A DNA stretch of 64,000 nucleotides, taken from the NCBI GenBank assembly GCA_041586155.1, contig JBFHAT010000006.1:1-64000 (forward strand), written 5' to 3'. This document shows, piece by piece, positions 43,057-50,681 of the stretch. Each line of letters starts with the position of its first letter. The first letter of the stretch is position 1. The DNA is from JBFGJH01 sp041586155. GTDB lineage: Bacteria; Actinomycetota; Acidimicrobiia; Spongiisociales; JAENVV01. Position numbers and translations under genes: made by a program. Under the pieces are notes generated by a model. The model did not search any database. It was not told where the DNA came from and saw only the letters and a list, made by a program, of their open reading frames with translations.

Positions 43057-43458
43057 TTACGTGACGAGCGGTTCGAGGGTCTTGGCGTGCTCCACCCAGC
43101 GCGCCACCATCGCTTCGGTGGGGAGACGGCGTACGAGCCGCTTCTTCTCGTTGAGTTCGACCATGACTGCGGTGAGCGTGATGGGGTTGCGCCGCCTCAG
43201 CTCTTTGACCGTGTCGACACCTGCTGCCTCCAGCAGATCGGAGTATTCGGAGCCGATGCCTTTGCAGCGCATGAGATCCGCCCGATTCACCCACTCGAGC
43301 AGCTTCCGCTCCTCGAGGTTGGTCACGTCCGACAATGCCTTGCGGCCCCGCCGGTCGTGAGCTCGCTTCAGGAGCGCCTCGGTGGTCCGAATGCCGGCCT
43401 TGCGCAGCTTGGTTGCGTTGCGCTGACCGATCCCTTCGATGGCGTCGATAGAGGGCAT
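43057..43458 (-). CDS. DUF4332 helix-hairpin-helix protein
   Basis: 133 residues from ATG at 43458. Two helix-hairpin-helix units are visible: IEGIGQRNATKLRKAGIRTT and CKGIGSEYSDLLEAAGVDTV, the pattern of DUF4332 proteins. HhH units usually bind DNA backbone, but the function of this family is unknown. Downstream of coxG on the same strand, 134 bases away, so it may be a separate unit. Confidence 0.85.
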   Translation of the reverse strand: MPSIDAIEGIGQRNATKLRKAGIRTTEALLKRAHDRRGRKALSDVTNLEERKLLEWVNRADLMRCKGIGSEYSDLLEAAGVDTVKELRRRNPITLTAVMVELNEKKRLVRRLPTEAMVARWVEHAKTLEPLVT

Positions 43459-43592
43459 CCTGGTCCTTTCGAATCCGTTCCCCAGCGTCCGGTGGCCGGG
43501 CGCACGGTCGGGCAGGATAACAGGACCCGTATCGCGCTTGCCCGGTAGGTGAAGCGGTGTGCAGCGCCGCCCACCGCACCAGGCGGTCACCT

Positions 43593-44156
43593 TCAGGAGC
43601 GGCCGAAGAGCCGCCTGAAGAAGTCGACGATGGCGCTGACGAGGCTCGAAATGAAGAGCGATCCTCCTCGCACCTCCCCGGCGGTGACGGCTTCGGCCTC
43701 GGTTGCAGATGCTGCTCCGAGCTTGGCTTCGAGGCACGTCACGAACTCGCCGATGAGTCGTGACGACATCTCCTTGATCAGCCCCGTTCGCCCGAACTGT
43801 GCCGCCGGCCCCGACAGCGATACGTCCGCGTCGACCACGACCCGCGTCCCGTTGTCGGATGCCTCGAGGCGATAGTCGACCGCAACCTGTCCCCGACTGC
43901 CGCCCCGCTTGTCGGCGCCCTGCCCCTTGATGTGACCCGATCGGCTTGCTGCGTCCGGCGTCACAGTGGCCTTGCCCTCGAACGCGGCGGTCATGGGACC
44001 GAGCTTGGCCTCCAGCCGACCCTCATAGGTTCCATCGCCATGATCCTCGGTGAGTTCGGCGCCGGGGAGACATTGCGCAACCGAAGGAACGTCCTGGAAG
44101 AAATCCCAAACCGCGTCGACCGGCTTCGTCACCTCGAATTCCTGGCTGATCTTCAC
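43593..44156 (-). CDS. coxG: CoxG-like SRPBCC domain protein
   Basis: 187 residues. MKISQEFEVTKPVDAVWDFF and VAQCLPGAELTEDHGDGTYEGRLEAKLGPM-type segments (AQCLPGAEL, EAKLGPMTAAFEG) are the CoxG signature; the C-terminal LFISSLVSAIVDFFRRLFGRS is an amphipathic or membrane anchor. In Afipia (Oligotropha) carboxidovorans CoxG recruits CO dehydrogenase to the membrane. It is the last gene of the coxD-E-xdhC-xdhC-mocA-coxG operon and overlaps mocA by 4 bases. Confidence 0.9.
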   Translation of the reverse strand: MKISQEFEVTKPVDAVWDFFQDVPSVAQCLPGAELTEDHGDGTYEGRLEAKLGPMTAAFEGKATVTPDAASRSGHIKGQGADKRGGSRGQVAVDYRLEASDNGTRVVVDADVSLSGPAAQFGRTGLIKEMSSRLIGEFVTCLEAKLGAASATEAEAVTAGEVRGGSLFISSLVSAIVDFFRRLFGRS

Positions 44157-44749
44157 GCACCACTCCTCGGTCGCAATTCCTCAACATCCGTCGCCGTGTC
44201 CACGTCACGCGGTGGCATCTGCTCGAACCATACTTCTTCCACCCATTCCGGATGGGCCTGCAGCAGCTGCTGAGCGCCGTTGTCACCCTCCAGGCTCATC
44301 AACCGGGTGAATAGGCTCCGGTCGACTACGACCGGGTTCGAACGCGTGTACCGATAGCGGGGCACGATCGCAGGTTTACGGGTACTCGTGTGGGTGTCGA
44401 GCAGCCTATCGACCACCTCGCGCTCGATGCGAGGCTGATCGCCGAGAGCGATGACGCATCGGTCGGCGTCACCGTCGTTGAGGAGCGCATCGAGTCCCAC
44501 GCTCAACGACGTGGCCAAGCCCTCCTCGTGATCATCATTGATGACGACGGAGGCCCCCGACAGGTCGCATTCGGCGAGCACGCGATCCGCCTCATGGCCG
44601 AGCACGACCCACACCTCTTCGACGGGCCAGGCACGCACCATCTCGTACACGTGCTGGAGGAGCGGCTTCCCGCCCCAGTCGATGAGCTGTTTGGGCTCCT
44701 GGAGCCGGCGGCTGCTGCCGGCAGCGAGGATGAGCGCGGCGGTGTGCAT
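44153..44749 (-). CDS. mocA: molybdenum cofactor nucleotidyltransferase (MocA-like)
   Basis: 198 residues. LILAAGSSRRLQEPKQLIDW is the nucleotide-binding loop of MobA/MocA transferases (LAAGxSxRxxxxK), and ALGDQPRIEREVVDRLL carries the metal Asp. The product adds CMP (MocA) to Mo-molybdopterin; form II/xanthine-dehydrogenase-type hydroxylases use the cytosine dinucleotide form (MCD). The neighbouring molybdenum hydroxylase genes make MocA more likely than MobA. Confidence 0.88.
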   Translation of the reverse strand: MHTAALILAAGSSRRLQEPKQLIDWGGKPLLQHVYEMVRAWPVEEVWVVLGHEADRVLAECDLSGASVVINDDHEEGLATSLSVGLDALLNDGDADRCVIALGDQPRIEREVVDRLLDTHTSTRKPAIVPRYRYTRSNPVVVDRSLFTRLMSLEGDNGAQQLLQAHPEWVEEVWFEQMPPRDVDTATDVEELRPRSGA

Positions 44750-44779
44750 GGCGGCGAAGCCTAGGCGCCGTCTCGCCTG

Positions 44780-45559
44780 TCAGATGTCGCCTTCGTCGTC
44801 GCTTCTCTGGAGATGGATTCGACCCTCACGACCATGCAAGGAACGGCCGTTGCCAGAGCCGTAACGAACCTGGATCATCTCGGCGAGGATCGACACCGCG
44901 GTCTCGGCAGGGGTCTCGGCACCGATGTCGAGCCCCACGGGCCCGTGGATGCGGCTGATCTGCTCCACCGAGTACCCCGCCTCCTGCAGCCGGCCGACCC
45001 GCTTGGCATGGGTCCGACGGCTCCCCATGGCGCCGATGTACCTGACGGGCCGATCCAGAACCATCGGCAGTACCGGGTCCTCGAAGCGGGAATCGTGGGA
45101 GAGCAGCACCACATAGGTACGACGGTCGAGCACGAGTCGGTCGGCGATCTCGTCGGGCCAACCCACCAGCACGGCGTCGGCCGTCGGAAACCGTTCCGGA
45201 GTCGTGAACGCCGGGCGGGCGTCAGACACCACCACGCTGAAATCGAGGCGACTGGCGAGGTCGGCCAGGGCCTGCGCCACGTGCACAGCGCCAAAGATCA
45301 CGAGCTGCGGACGGGGCGCCAGCGTCTCCATGAAGACTTCACGCTCGCCGTACGTGAGCGTGCGACTCTGCTCGACCTCCATGAGCGCTCGAGCATCGGC
45401 GAGCATCTCATCATCCACCCGCAGACCACCGGCGACGGGACCGTTCTCGTAGTCCACCAGGGCTTTGGCGCCAAGCTCGGGCCCGGCGACGACGGTGAGC
45501 ACTGCGGCGAGCCGCTCGCGGTCGATCGCGTCCCGAGCTGCGGCGTGAACCTCACTCAT
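44780..45559 (-). CDS. coxI: XdhC/CoxI-family protein, C-terminal Rossmann part
   Basis: 259 residues from ATG at 45559. PQLVIFGAVHVAQALADLAS starts the XdhC_C Rossmann-type domain; YIGAMGSRRTHAKRV and IHGPVGLDIGAETPAETAVSI are the family blocks. XdhC proteins bind and sulfurate the molybdenum cofactor and insert it. The N-terminal ~100 residues are degenerate relative to the XdhC_CoxI domain, which is encoded as a separate protein just upstream; the two genes overlap by 4 bases. Confidence 0.88.
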   Translation of the reverse strand: MSEVHAAARDAIDRERLAAVLTVVAGPELGAKALVDYENGPVAGGLRVDDEMLADARALMEVEQSRTLTYGEREVFMETLAPRPQLVIFGAVHVAQALADLASRLDFSVVVSDARPAFTTPERFPTADAVLVGWPDEIADRLVLDRRTYVVLLSHDSRFEDPVLPMVLDRPVRYIGAMGSRRTHAKRVGRLQEAGYSVEQISRIHGPVGLDIGAETPAETAVSILAEMIQVRYGSGNGRSLHGREGRIHLQRSDDEGDI

Positions 45560-45867
45560 CTCCACGGTTCGATGAACACCTGAATGGTGCCGCCGCACGC
45601 CAGGCCGACTTCGAACGCCTCGTCATCGGCGATTCCATAGGTCACGAGTCGGGGCGAGCCGCTTGCAAGCACCTCTTGTGCGTGCAGGTACACGTCGTTT
45701 TCGACGCAGCCTCCGCTGACGGAACCCTCCATGTCGCCATCGGAGGTGACCAGGAACTTGGCACCCTCCGGCCGAGGCGCAGAGCCCGCCACACGTACGA
45801 CGGTGGCCACCGCGACCTGCTTGCCGTCGGCCAGCCAACGCTCTGCCAGGTCCAATACGTCCTTCAT
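45556..45867 (-). CDS. stand-alone XdhC_CoxI domain protein
   Basis: 103 residues from ATG at 45867. VATVVRVAGSAPRPEGAKFL, GSVSGGCVENDVYLHAQEVL and GLACGGTIQVFIEPW are the conserved XdhC_CoxI blocks, including the CGG cysteine. Together with the next gene it reconstitutes a full XdhC, so Mo-cofactor sulfuration and insertion are likely done by a two-part protein. Its ATG overlaps the coxE stop by one base. Confidence 0.9.
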   Translation of the reverse strand: MKDVLDLAERWLADGKQVAVATVVRVAGSAPRPEGAKFLVTSDGDMEGSVSGGCVENDVYLHAQEVLASGSPRLVTYGIADDEAFEVGLACGGTIQVFIEPWR

Positions 45868-47000
45868 CACGCTGCTCTCGTTCTCTTCACCGTGGACTCT
45901 AGGAGTTCGATGACATGTGCGAGGTCGAGGACGGTGGCCGCCGGCAGAAAGTCGTCGACGTATGGCAGCACCGTCTTGATCCCACGGGTCTCCGGGGCGT
46001 AGCCGGACCGACCGGAGAGGGGATTCAGCCACACGACCCGATGGACACTCCGGGCGAGCCGCGCCATCTCCCGGTCGAGCAGGGCGATGTCTCCGCAATC
46101 CCAGCCATCGGAAACGATCATCAGCACAGGCCCTCCACGCAGGACCCGCCGCGACCAGTCACGGTTGAACGTCTCCAGCGCCGCTCCGATCTGCGTTCCA
46201 CCCGACCAGTCGTCGACGGCGTCGGCGGTTCCCTTCAAGGCCGCTCGTAGATCTCGGCGACTGAGCTGCCATGTGACGCGGGTCAGCCGAGTGGAGAACA
46301 CGAAGGTCTCGACCCTACCCACCCTGCTGCGGGCAGCATGCGCAAAGGTCAGCACCATCTCGGCATAGGCCTCCATCGAACCGCTCACGTCTGCAATGAC
46401 GACGAGGGGTCGGCGGCGATTCCGGCGGCCGGTCATCTCCAATGGCACCAGGTCGGCGCGAGGACCGACCATCGAACGAAGGGTGGCTCGTAGATCGGGG
46501 CGCAGACCTCGAGCATCGGCCTTCCATCGGCGGCTTCGCGTCTCGGCCGGTTGCCACACCATGCGGGCGATCAGCCGTTTGGCGACTTCGACCTCGACGT
46601 CGTCCAGCGAAGAGAAGTCTCGGCTCCCCATCCGCTCGACCAGCGAAGCCCCCACCTGCTCTGCCACGTCGCTCGCATCGGCATCCGACGAACCGGAAAG
46701 GTGTCTCGCCACCCATTCGTGCTCGTGGCCCAATGCCGCGGACGGATCGAGGGGACTCTCTGCAGGCGCACCGTTTCCGAAGAACCGGCGAAAGACGCGG
46801 TCGAAGATGTCGAACTGGTCAGGTCGCACGACGGTCAATGAGCGAAGCGCGTGATAGACGTCCTGCGCACTGGCAACGTCGACCAGCCCCAGCGCCCGCA
46901 CCGAGTCAGCCGCGTCATCGGGCGTGAGGACCAGACCCTCTGTGCGCAACGCAGACATGAAACGGACCATCGATCCGACGAGCGAATCCTCAGTCCCCAC
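45867..47000 (-). CDS. coxE: CoxE-like von Willebrand factor A protein
   Basis: 377 residues. The C-terminal VWA domain has its metal site in LVVIADVSGSMEAYAEMVL and continues SGGTQIGAALETFNRDW and LMIVSDGWDCGD. The N-terminal ~150 residues are helical (AADSVRALGLVDVASAQDV). In the CO dehydrogenase system CoxE works with the AAA+ CoxD in maturing the Mo/Cu centre; a form II system may use it for the Mo site alone. It overlaps coxD by 11 bases. Confidence 0.92.
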   Translation of the reverse strand: MGTEDSLVGSMVRFMSALRTEGLVLTPDDAADSVRALGLVDVASAQDVYHALRSLTVVRPDQFDIFDRVFRRFFGNGAPAESPLDPSAALGHEHEWVARHLSGSSDADASDVAEQVGASLVERMGSRDFSSLDDVEVEVAKRLIARMVWQPAETRSRRWKADARGLRPDLRATLRSMVGPRADLVPLEMTGRRNRRRPLVVIADVSGSMEAYAEMVLTFAHAARSRVGRVETFVFSTRLTRVTWQLSRRDLRAALKGTADAVDDWSGGTQIGAALETFNRDWSRRVLRGGPVLMIVSDGWDCGDIALLDREMARLARSVHRVVWLNPLSGRSGYAPETRGIKTVLPYVDDFLPAATVLDLAHVIELLESTVKRTRAA

Positions 47001-47874
47001 CGACGACCGCCTCCAAACCGGCGGTGCGCACCGATTCGATGTCGTCCTGATACTTGAGAACCACGCCTAGGGTCTCGTCTGCGACCTCGCCCGACAGTGC
47101 ATCCGCCCCCAAAACCTCGAGTGCCGCAGCCCAGTCGAGAGTCTCGGCGACCCCAGGCGGCTTGAAGAGGTCCATCGACCGCAGTCGAGCCATCGCCTCG
47201 GCCAGCTGCCCGGCGAGCGCTCGGCTCACTCCTGGCACCTTGCGGGTGACGATTGCCACTTCGCGGTCGAAGTCGGGATAATCGATCCAGTGGTAGATGC
47301 AGCGACGTTTGAGCGCATCGTGGATCTCTCTCGTCCGATTCGACGTGAGGACCACCACCGGCGGCTGCTCCGCCTTGATCGTGCCCAGCTCGGGGATGGT
47401 GACCTGGAAATCCGACAAGAGCTCGAGGAGGTACGCCTCAAATTCCTCATCGGCTCTGTCGAGCTCATCGATCAACAAAACCGGCCGTCGCCCTTCGCGG
47501 GCCGCCTCGACTGCTGCGAGCAGCGGCCGCACGACGAGGTACTCGCGAGACATGATCTGTGAGACGTCGGCCCGGTTCGCGCTGTCGGTTGCCTCGAGCA
47601 TGCGGATCGCCAGCATCTGACGCGCATAGTCCCATTCGTACAGCGCGTGGCCGACGTCCAGGCCCTCGTAGCACTGGAGCCGGATCAGATCCTCGCCCAA
47701 CACATCAGCGAGCACCTTGGCGATCTCTGTCTTGCCCACGCCCGCCTCGCCCTCGAGGAAGAGCGGCCGCCCCAGTTGGATCGCCAGGTGCACGGCGATC
47801 GCCAACGACCGATCGGCTTCGTAGTTGTGTTCGGCGAGGGCTCTGTGAACGGCTTCGACCGAGTTGAGGTGCAC
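46990..47874 (-). CDS. coxD: CoxD-like AAA+ ATPase (MoxR family)
   Basis: 294 residues. Walker A is LEGEAGVGKTEIAKVLADVL, Walker B is RPVLLIDELDRADEEFEAYL, sensor 1 is VVVLTSNRTREIHDAL. MoxR ATPases pair with VWA proteins to remodel metalloenzymes; CoxD of Afipia supports maturation of the active-site metal. It is the first gene of the accessory operon and is divergent from hsp20. Confidence 0.95.
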   Translation of the reverse strand: MHLNSVEAVHRALAEHNYEADRSLAIAVHLAIQLGRPLFLEGEAGVGKTEIAKVLADVLGEDLIRLQCYEGLDVGHALYEWDYARQMLAIRMLEATDSANRADVSQIMSREYLVVRPLLAAVEAAREGRRPVLLIDELDRADEEFEAYLLELLSDFQVTIPELGTIKAEQPPVVVLTSNRTREIHDALKRRCIYHWIDYPDFDREVAIVTRKVPGVSRALAGQLAEAMARLRSMDLFKPPGVAETLDWAAALEVLGADALSGEVADETLGVVLKYQDDIESVRTAGLEAVVGGD

Positions 47875-47930
47875 GACCGCAGCCTAGCGCCGACACGGTC
47901 CTTCGAGCCGTACATGGCGCACCGATCGAC

Positions 47931-47983
47931 TTGACGAAATGCATCTCTGGTGATACAAATATCTGAGCGTTATACGCTTAGAT
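47931..47983 (+). promoter_or_regulatory. hsp20 promoter with imperfect 23-bp palindromic operator
   Basis: TTGACG (47931-47936) and TACAAA (47954-47959), with a 17-base spacer, form a good promoter. Immediately after it ATCTGAGCGT (47961-47970) and ACGCTTAGAT (47974-47983) make an inverted repeat with one mismatch around TAT, placed over the transcription start where a repressor would block. The surrounding bases are AT-rich compared with the rest of the window. Confidence 0.6.
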
Positions 47984-48040
47984 TCAATGAACATCATTCA
48001 TCAACTTACTTACAGCAATCGTCTACAAGGAGGACGACCT

Positions 48041-48469
48041 ATGGCCATTCGCATGCAGCATCCGCTGGCGGAAGTCGAGCGGCTCTTCAACCGTTTCGAG
48101 CAGGAATGGAGCGGCGGCGGCATGATGCCGATGGATGCCTTCACCAAGGACGACACCCTCGTGCTGCGATTCGATCTACCTGGTGTCTCGGCCGAGGAGA
48201 TCGAACTCACCAGCGAGAAGAACATGCTGTCGGTCACCGTGACCCGGCCGGTCGAGGAGACTGACGATGTCGTCTGGTCGGTGCGTGAGCGGCCGACCGG
48301 GAGGCACACCCGCCAGGTTCGCGTGGGCGACATGGTCGACCTCGGCAAGATCGAGGCCGACTATCAGAATGGCGTACTCACGGTGACGCTGCCGGTGCGC
48401 GAGGAGGTCAAGCCGCGCAAGATCAGCATCACCAACCGCGAGCAGCCGGCGCTCAGCGAGTCCAGCTGA
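48041..48469 (+). CDS. Hsp20/alpha-crystallin family small heat shock protein
   Basis: 142 residues from ATG at 48041, after AAGGAGG. The alpha-crystallin domain runs from ~25 to ~130: DTLVLRFDLPGVSAEEIELT and LGKIEADYQNGVLTVTLPVR, ending with PRKISI (I-x-I-like end). It holds unfolding proteins as an ATP-independent chaperone. It interrupts the cox locus on the opposite strand; a palindrome after its promoter suggests stress-responsive repression. Confidence 0.93.
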   Translation: MAIRMQHPLAEVERLFNRFEQEWSGGGMMPMDAFTKDDTLVLRFDLPGVSAEEIELTSEKNMLSVTVTRPVEETDDVVWSVRERPTGRHTRQVRVGDMVDLGKIEADYQNGVLTVTLPVREEVKPRKISITNREQPALSESS

Positions 48470-48472
48470 CGC

Positions 48473-49411
48473 CTAACGAGCGGGAGGGGGCTTCGCCGCG
48501 GAGCCCCCTCTCTCGCGTCCGCCAATGGTCTCTTCGATGGCGTCGAGGACCTTGGCAGGCGCCTGCGTCACCACTGCGTGTTCGGCGTCGATCTCAATGG
48601 TGGGCAGGCCGAAGAACGCGGCCGAGGCCCGCTGGTGATGCGCCCGTATCACTCCGTCATTGGCGGTGATGACCCACGACCCACGAGGCACGTCGAAGGG
48701 AGGCCAGGTGCGTGCATCGAACGAACGAAGCAACCGAGCGGTCTCGTCGAGCACGCGCCGGTCGGGGCGGCTGGCATACTCCCAGGCGATCCGGTGGGCC
48801 ACTTCGGGACTGTCATGGATCTCGGCACGTTGGCGGCGGATGAGCACCGGCGAGCGGGGACCCATCACGATAGGAGCCGCCGCCAGGGTGACCCACAGGC
48901 GGGGCCGCACCCAATAGGCAGAGGTGGCGAGCATCACCACTCGGTCGAAGAAGTGCGAGCCGCGGCGGCGGATCGTCTCCAACAAGACCGCCCCTCCCAT
49001 CGAATGGCCCACTGCGACAGGGCGATCGATCTGGGCATGCTCGAGGGTGAGCTCCACGGCCTCGGCGGCGCAGGTGAAGCTGAATCTCTCATCGAGCCGT
49101 GACCGGCCGTGGCCCGGCAGATCCACGATGATCAGCGAACGATCGGTCTGCCATGCGAGCGGCCACCACGCCGAATCACCCGTCCGGCCCCACCCATGTA
49201 CCAACAGCAGGGGCGCCAGCGCCGGATCCCCTTGGATCATCCGATACGAAGCGGTCCCCCACCGCGTGGGGATCGGGTGGATGGAGCCGGGGAGGATGGG
49301 CGCCCCGGGCACGTAGCCCTCCAGCTCGCGCAACGCCTGGCGATACTGCTGTAACCAGACCGCCGTCACACCGGGCACAGCCGCCCAAAGCAGCCCTCTC
49401 AGCCGAGACAT
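48473..49411 (-). CDS. alpha/beta hydrolase
   Basis: 312 residues. LLLVHGWGRTGDSAW, nucleophile elbow VGHSMGGAVLLETI, and late acid/His in VITANDGVIRAHH and AEHAVVTQAPAKV define the fold. The first ~25 residues (LLWAAVPGVTAVWLQQYRQA) are hydrophobic and may anchor it. Substrate is unknown. It lies between hsp20 and the rhodanese gene inside the cox locus. Confidence 0.88.
   Translation of the reverse strand: MSRLRGLLWAAVPGVTAVWLQQYRQALRELEGYVPGAPILPGSIHPIPTRWGTASYRMIQGDPALAPLLLVHGWGRTGDSAWWPLAWQTDRSLIIVDLPGHGRSRLDERFSFTCAAEAVELTLEHAQIDRPVAVGHSMGGAVLLETIRRRGSHFFDRVVMLATSAYWVRPRLWVTLAAAPIVMGPRSPVLIRRQRAEIHDSPEVAHRIAWEYASRPDRRVLDETARLLRSFDARTWPPFDVPRGSWVITANDGVIRAHHQRASAAFFGLPTIEIDAEHAVVTQAPAKVLDAIEETIGGRERGGSAAKPPPAR
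48484..48510 (+). terminator. possible terminator hairpin of hsp20
   Basis: GAGGGGGCT (48484-48492) pairs with AGCCCCCTC (48502-48510) around a 9-base loop, 15 bases after the hsp20 stop. No T-run follows, and it lies inside the 3' coding end of the convergent hydrolase, so support is moderate. Confidence 0.4.
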
Positions 49412-49480
49412 GTCTCATTGAATATCGACGAGCATTGCGTCGTGCCTGAACGGATTTCCCCTCTGGCGTAACATGCCGGG

Positions 49481-49807
49481 ATGCCGATTCCCGAGGTCAC
49501 ACCCGAGGAAGCTGTCGCGATGATCGGTGCCGGAGCGCAGCTGGTCGATGTCCGAGAGCAGAATGAATGGGACGCCGCTCGAATCCCGGGTGCGGTTCTC
49601 AAACCAATGTCGGCGCTGAACGACTGGTACGAGGACCTGCCCAGGGACGTCGACGTGATCCTCATGTGCCGGACGGGCAACCGGAGTGGCAAGATCACGC
49701 AAGTGTTGGCGGAGCAGGCCGGCTTCACCAACGTGTTCAACCTGGTCGGCGGCATCGTGCAGTGGGCCGAAGAAGCGCGACCCATCGACACGACGCCCCC
49801 ACTCTGA
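49481..49807 (+). CDS. rhodanese-like sulfurtransferase
   Basis: 108 residues, a single rhodanese domain. QLVDVREQNEWDAARIPGAV is the CH2A-type motif and ILMCRTGNRSGKITQVL carries the active Cys in a CRTGNR loop; VFNLVGGIVQWAEE closes the domain. Such proteins carry persulfide sulfur. The position beside coxM and the XdhC genes could link it to Mo-cofactor sulfuration, but this is only an inference from context. Confidence 0.9.
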   Translation: MPIPEVTPEEAVAMIGAGAQLVDVREQNEWDAARIPGAVLKPMSALNDWYEDLPRDVDVILMCRTGNRSGKITQVLAEQAGFTNVFNLVGGIVQWAEEARPIDTTPPL

Positions 49808-49829
49808 TCTACCTGCCCGCAGTCGGGCG

Positions 49830-50678
49830 TCAGCCCGCCATTGCCTGCTCGACGGCCCGCCGGACGTAGACCTTGGCCAGGTGGGCCTTGTATTCCTCGG
49901 AGCCGTAGAGGTCCTCGAGCACGGTGACTCCCTCGAGCGCGCGGTCGGCGGCGGCAGCAGCGCCGTCGGACCCGGAACCCCGGAGCGCCTCCATCGCCCC
50001 CTCGGCCAGCTGCGGTTTGGTGCCCACGCCGGTGAGCGCGATCGCGCAATCGGCGACCTCGCCTCCGTCCATCTGCACCCATGCCGCCGCGCCGGCCACC
50101 GCGTAGTCGGTGTGGCCGCCGCGCCGTCCGAGCTTGTCGTACGCCGACTGGCCCCCTCGCTTGGGCAGCCGCACCTCGACCAGGACTTCATCCGGCGACA
50201 GCGCCGACGTCAGCGTGTCGACGAAGAAGTCGGCTGCGGCGATCTCTCTCGTGCCTCCCGGTCCCTGAGCGACCATGATCGCCCCCAGGGCCAGGGCCGC
50301 CGCCGGCGTGTCGGCTGCGAGGTCGGCGTGGGCCAGTGCGCCCGCCAGCGTCCCACGGTTACGTACCTGCACGTCTCCGGTCCAGGAGGCAGCTTGGGCC
50401 AGCGCCCTCCCATGCTCGGCCACGAGAGCCGAGGAGCCGACGTCGGCGTGTCGGGCGAGCGCGCCGATGGCGATGTGGTCGCCCTCGTCGGTGATGCCGT
50501 CGAGACCGGGTATGCGACCGATGTCGATCACCATCTCGGGTGATAGCAACCGCAGTTTCATCAGAGGGATCAGACTCATCCCCCCTGACATCACCTTCGC
50601 ACCCGGGTTGGCTGCCAGCGCCGAGACCGCCTCGTCGATGGAGGCGGCTGCCATGTACTCGAATTCACGCGGATACAT
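49830..50678 (-). CDS. coxM: molybdenum hydroxylase FAD-binding subunit (CoxM-like)
   Basis: 282 residues. The FAD loops are KVMSGGMSLIPLMKLRL near the N-terminus and RNRGTLAGALAHADLAADTP; EVRLPKRGGQSAYDKLGRRG opens the C-terminal domain (CO_deh_flav_C). It passes electrons from the Fe-S subunit to an acceptor such as the quinone pool. It is last in the coxS-L-M gene order, 3 bases after coxL. Confidence 0.93.
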   Translation of the reverse strand: MYPREFEYMAAASIDEAVSALAANPGAKVMSGGMSLIPLMKLRLLSPEMVIDIGRIPGLDGITDEGDHIAIGALARHADVGSSALVAEHGRALAQAASWTGDVQVRNRGTLAGALAHADLAADTPAAALALGAIMVAQGPGGTREIAAADFFVDTLTSALSPDEVLVEVRLPKRGGQSAYDKLGRRGGHTDYAVAGAAAWVQMDGGEVADCAIALTGVGTKPQLAEGAMEALRGSGSDGAAAAADRALEGVTVLEDLYGSEEYKAHLAKVYVRRAVEQAMAG

Positions 50679-50681
50679 CGC

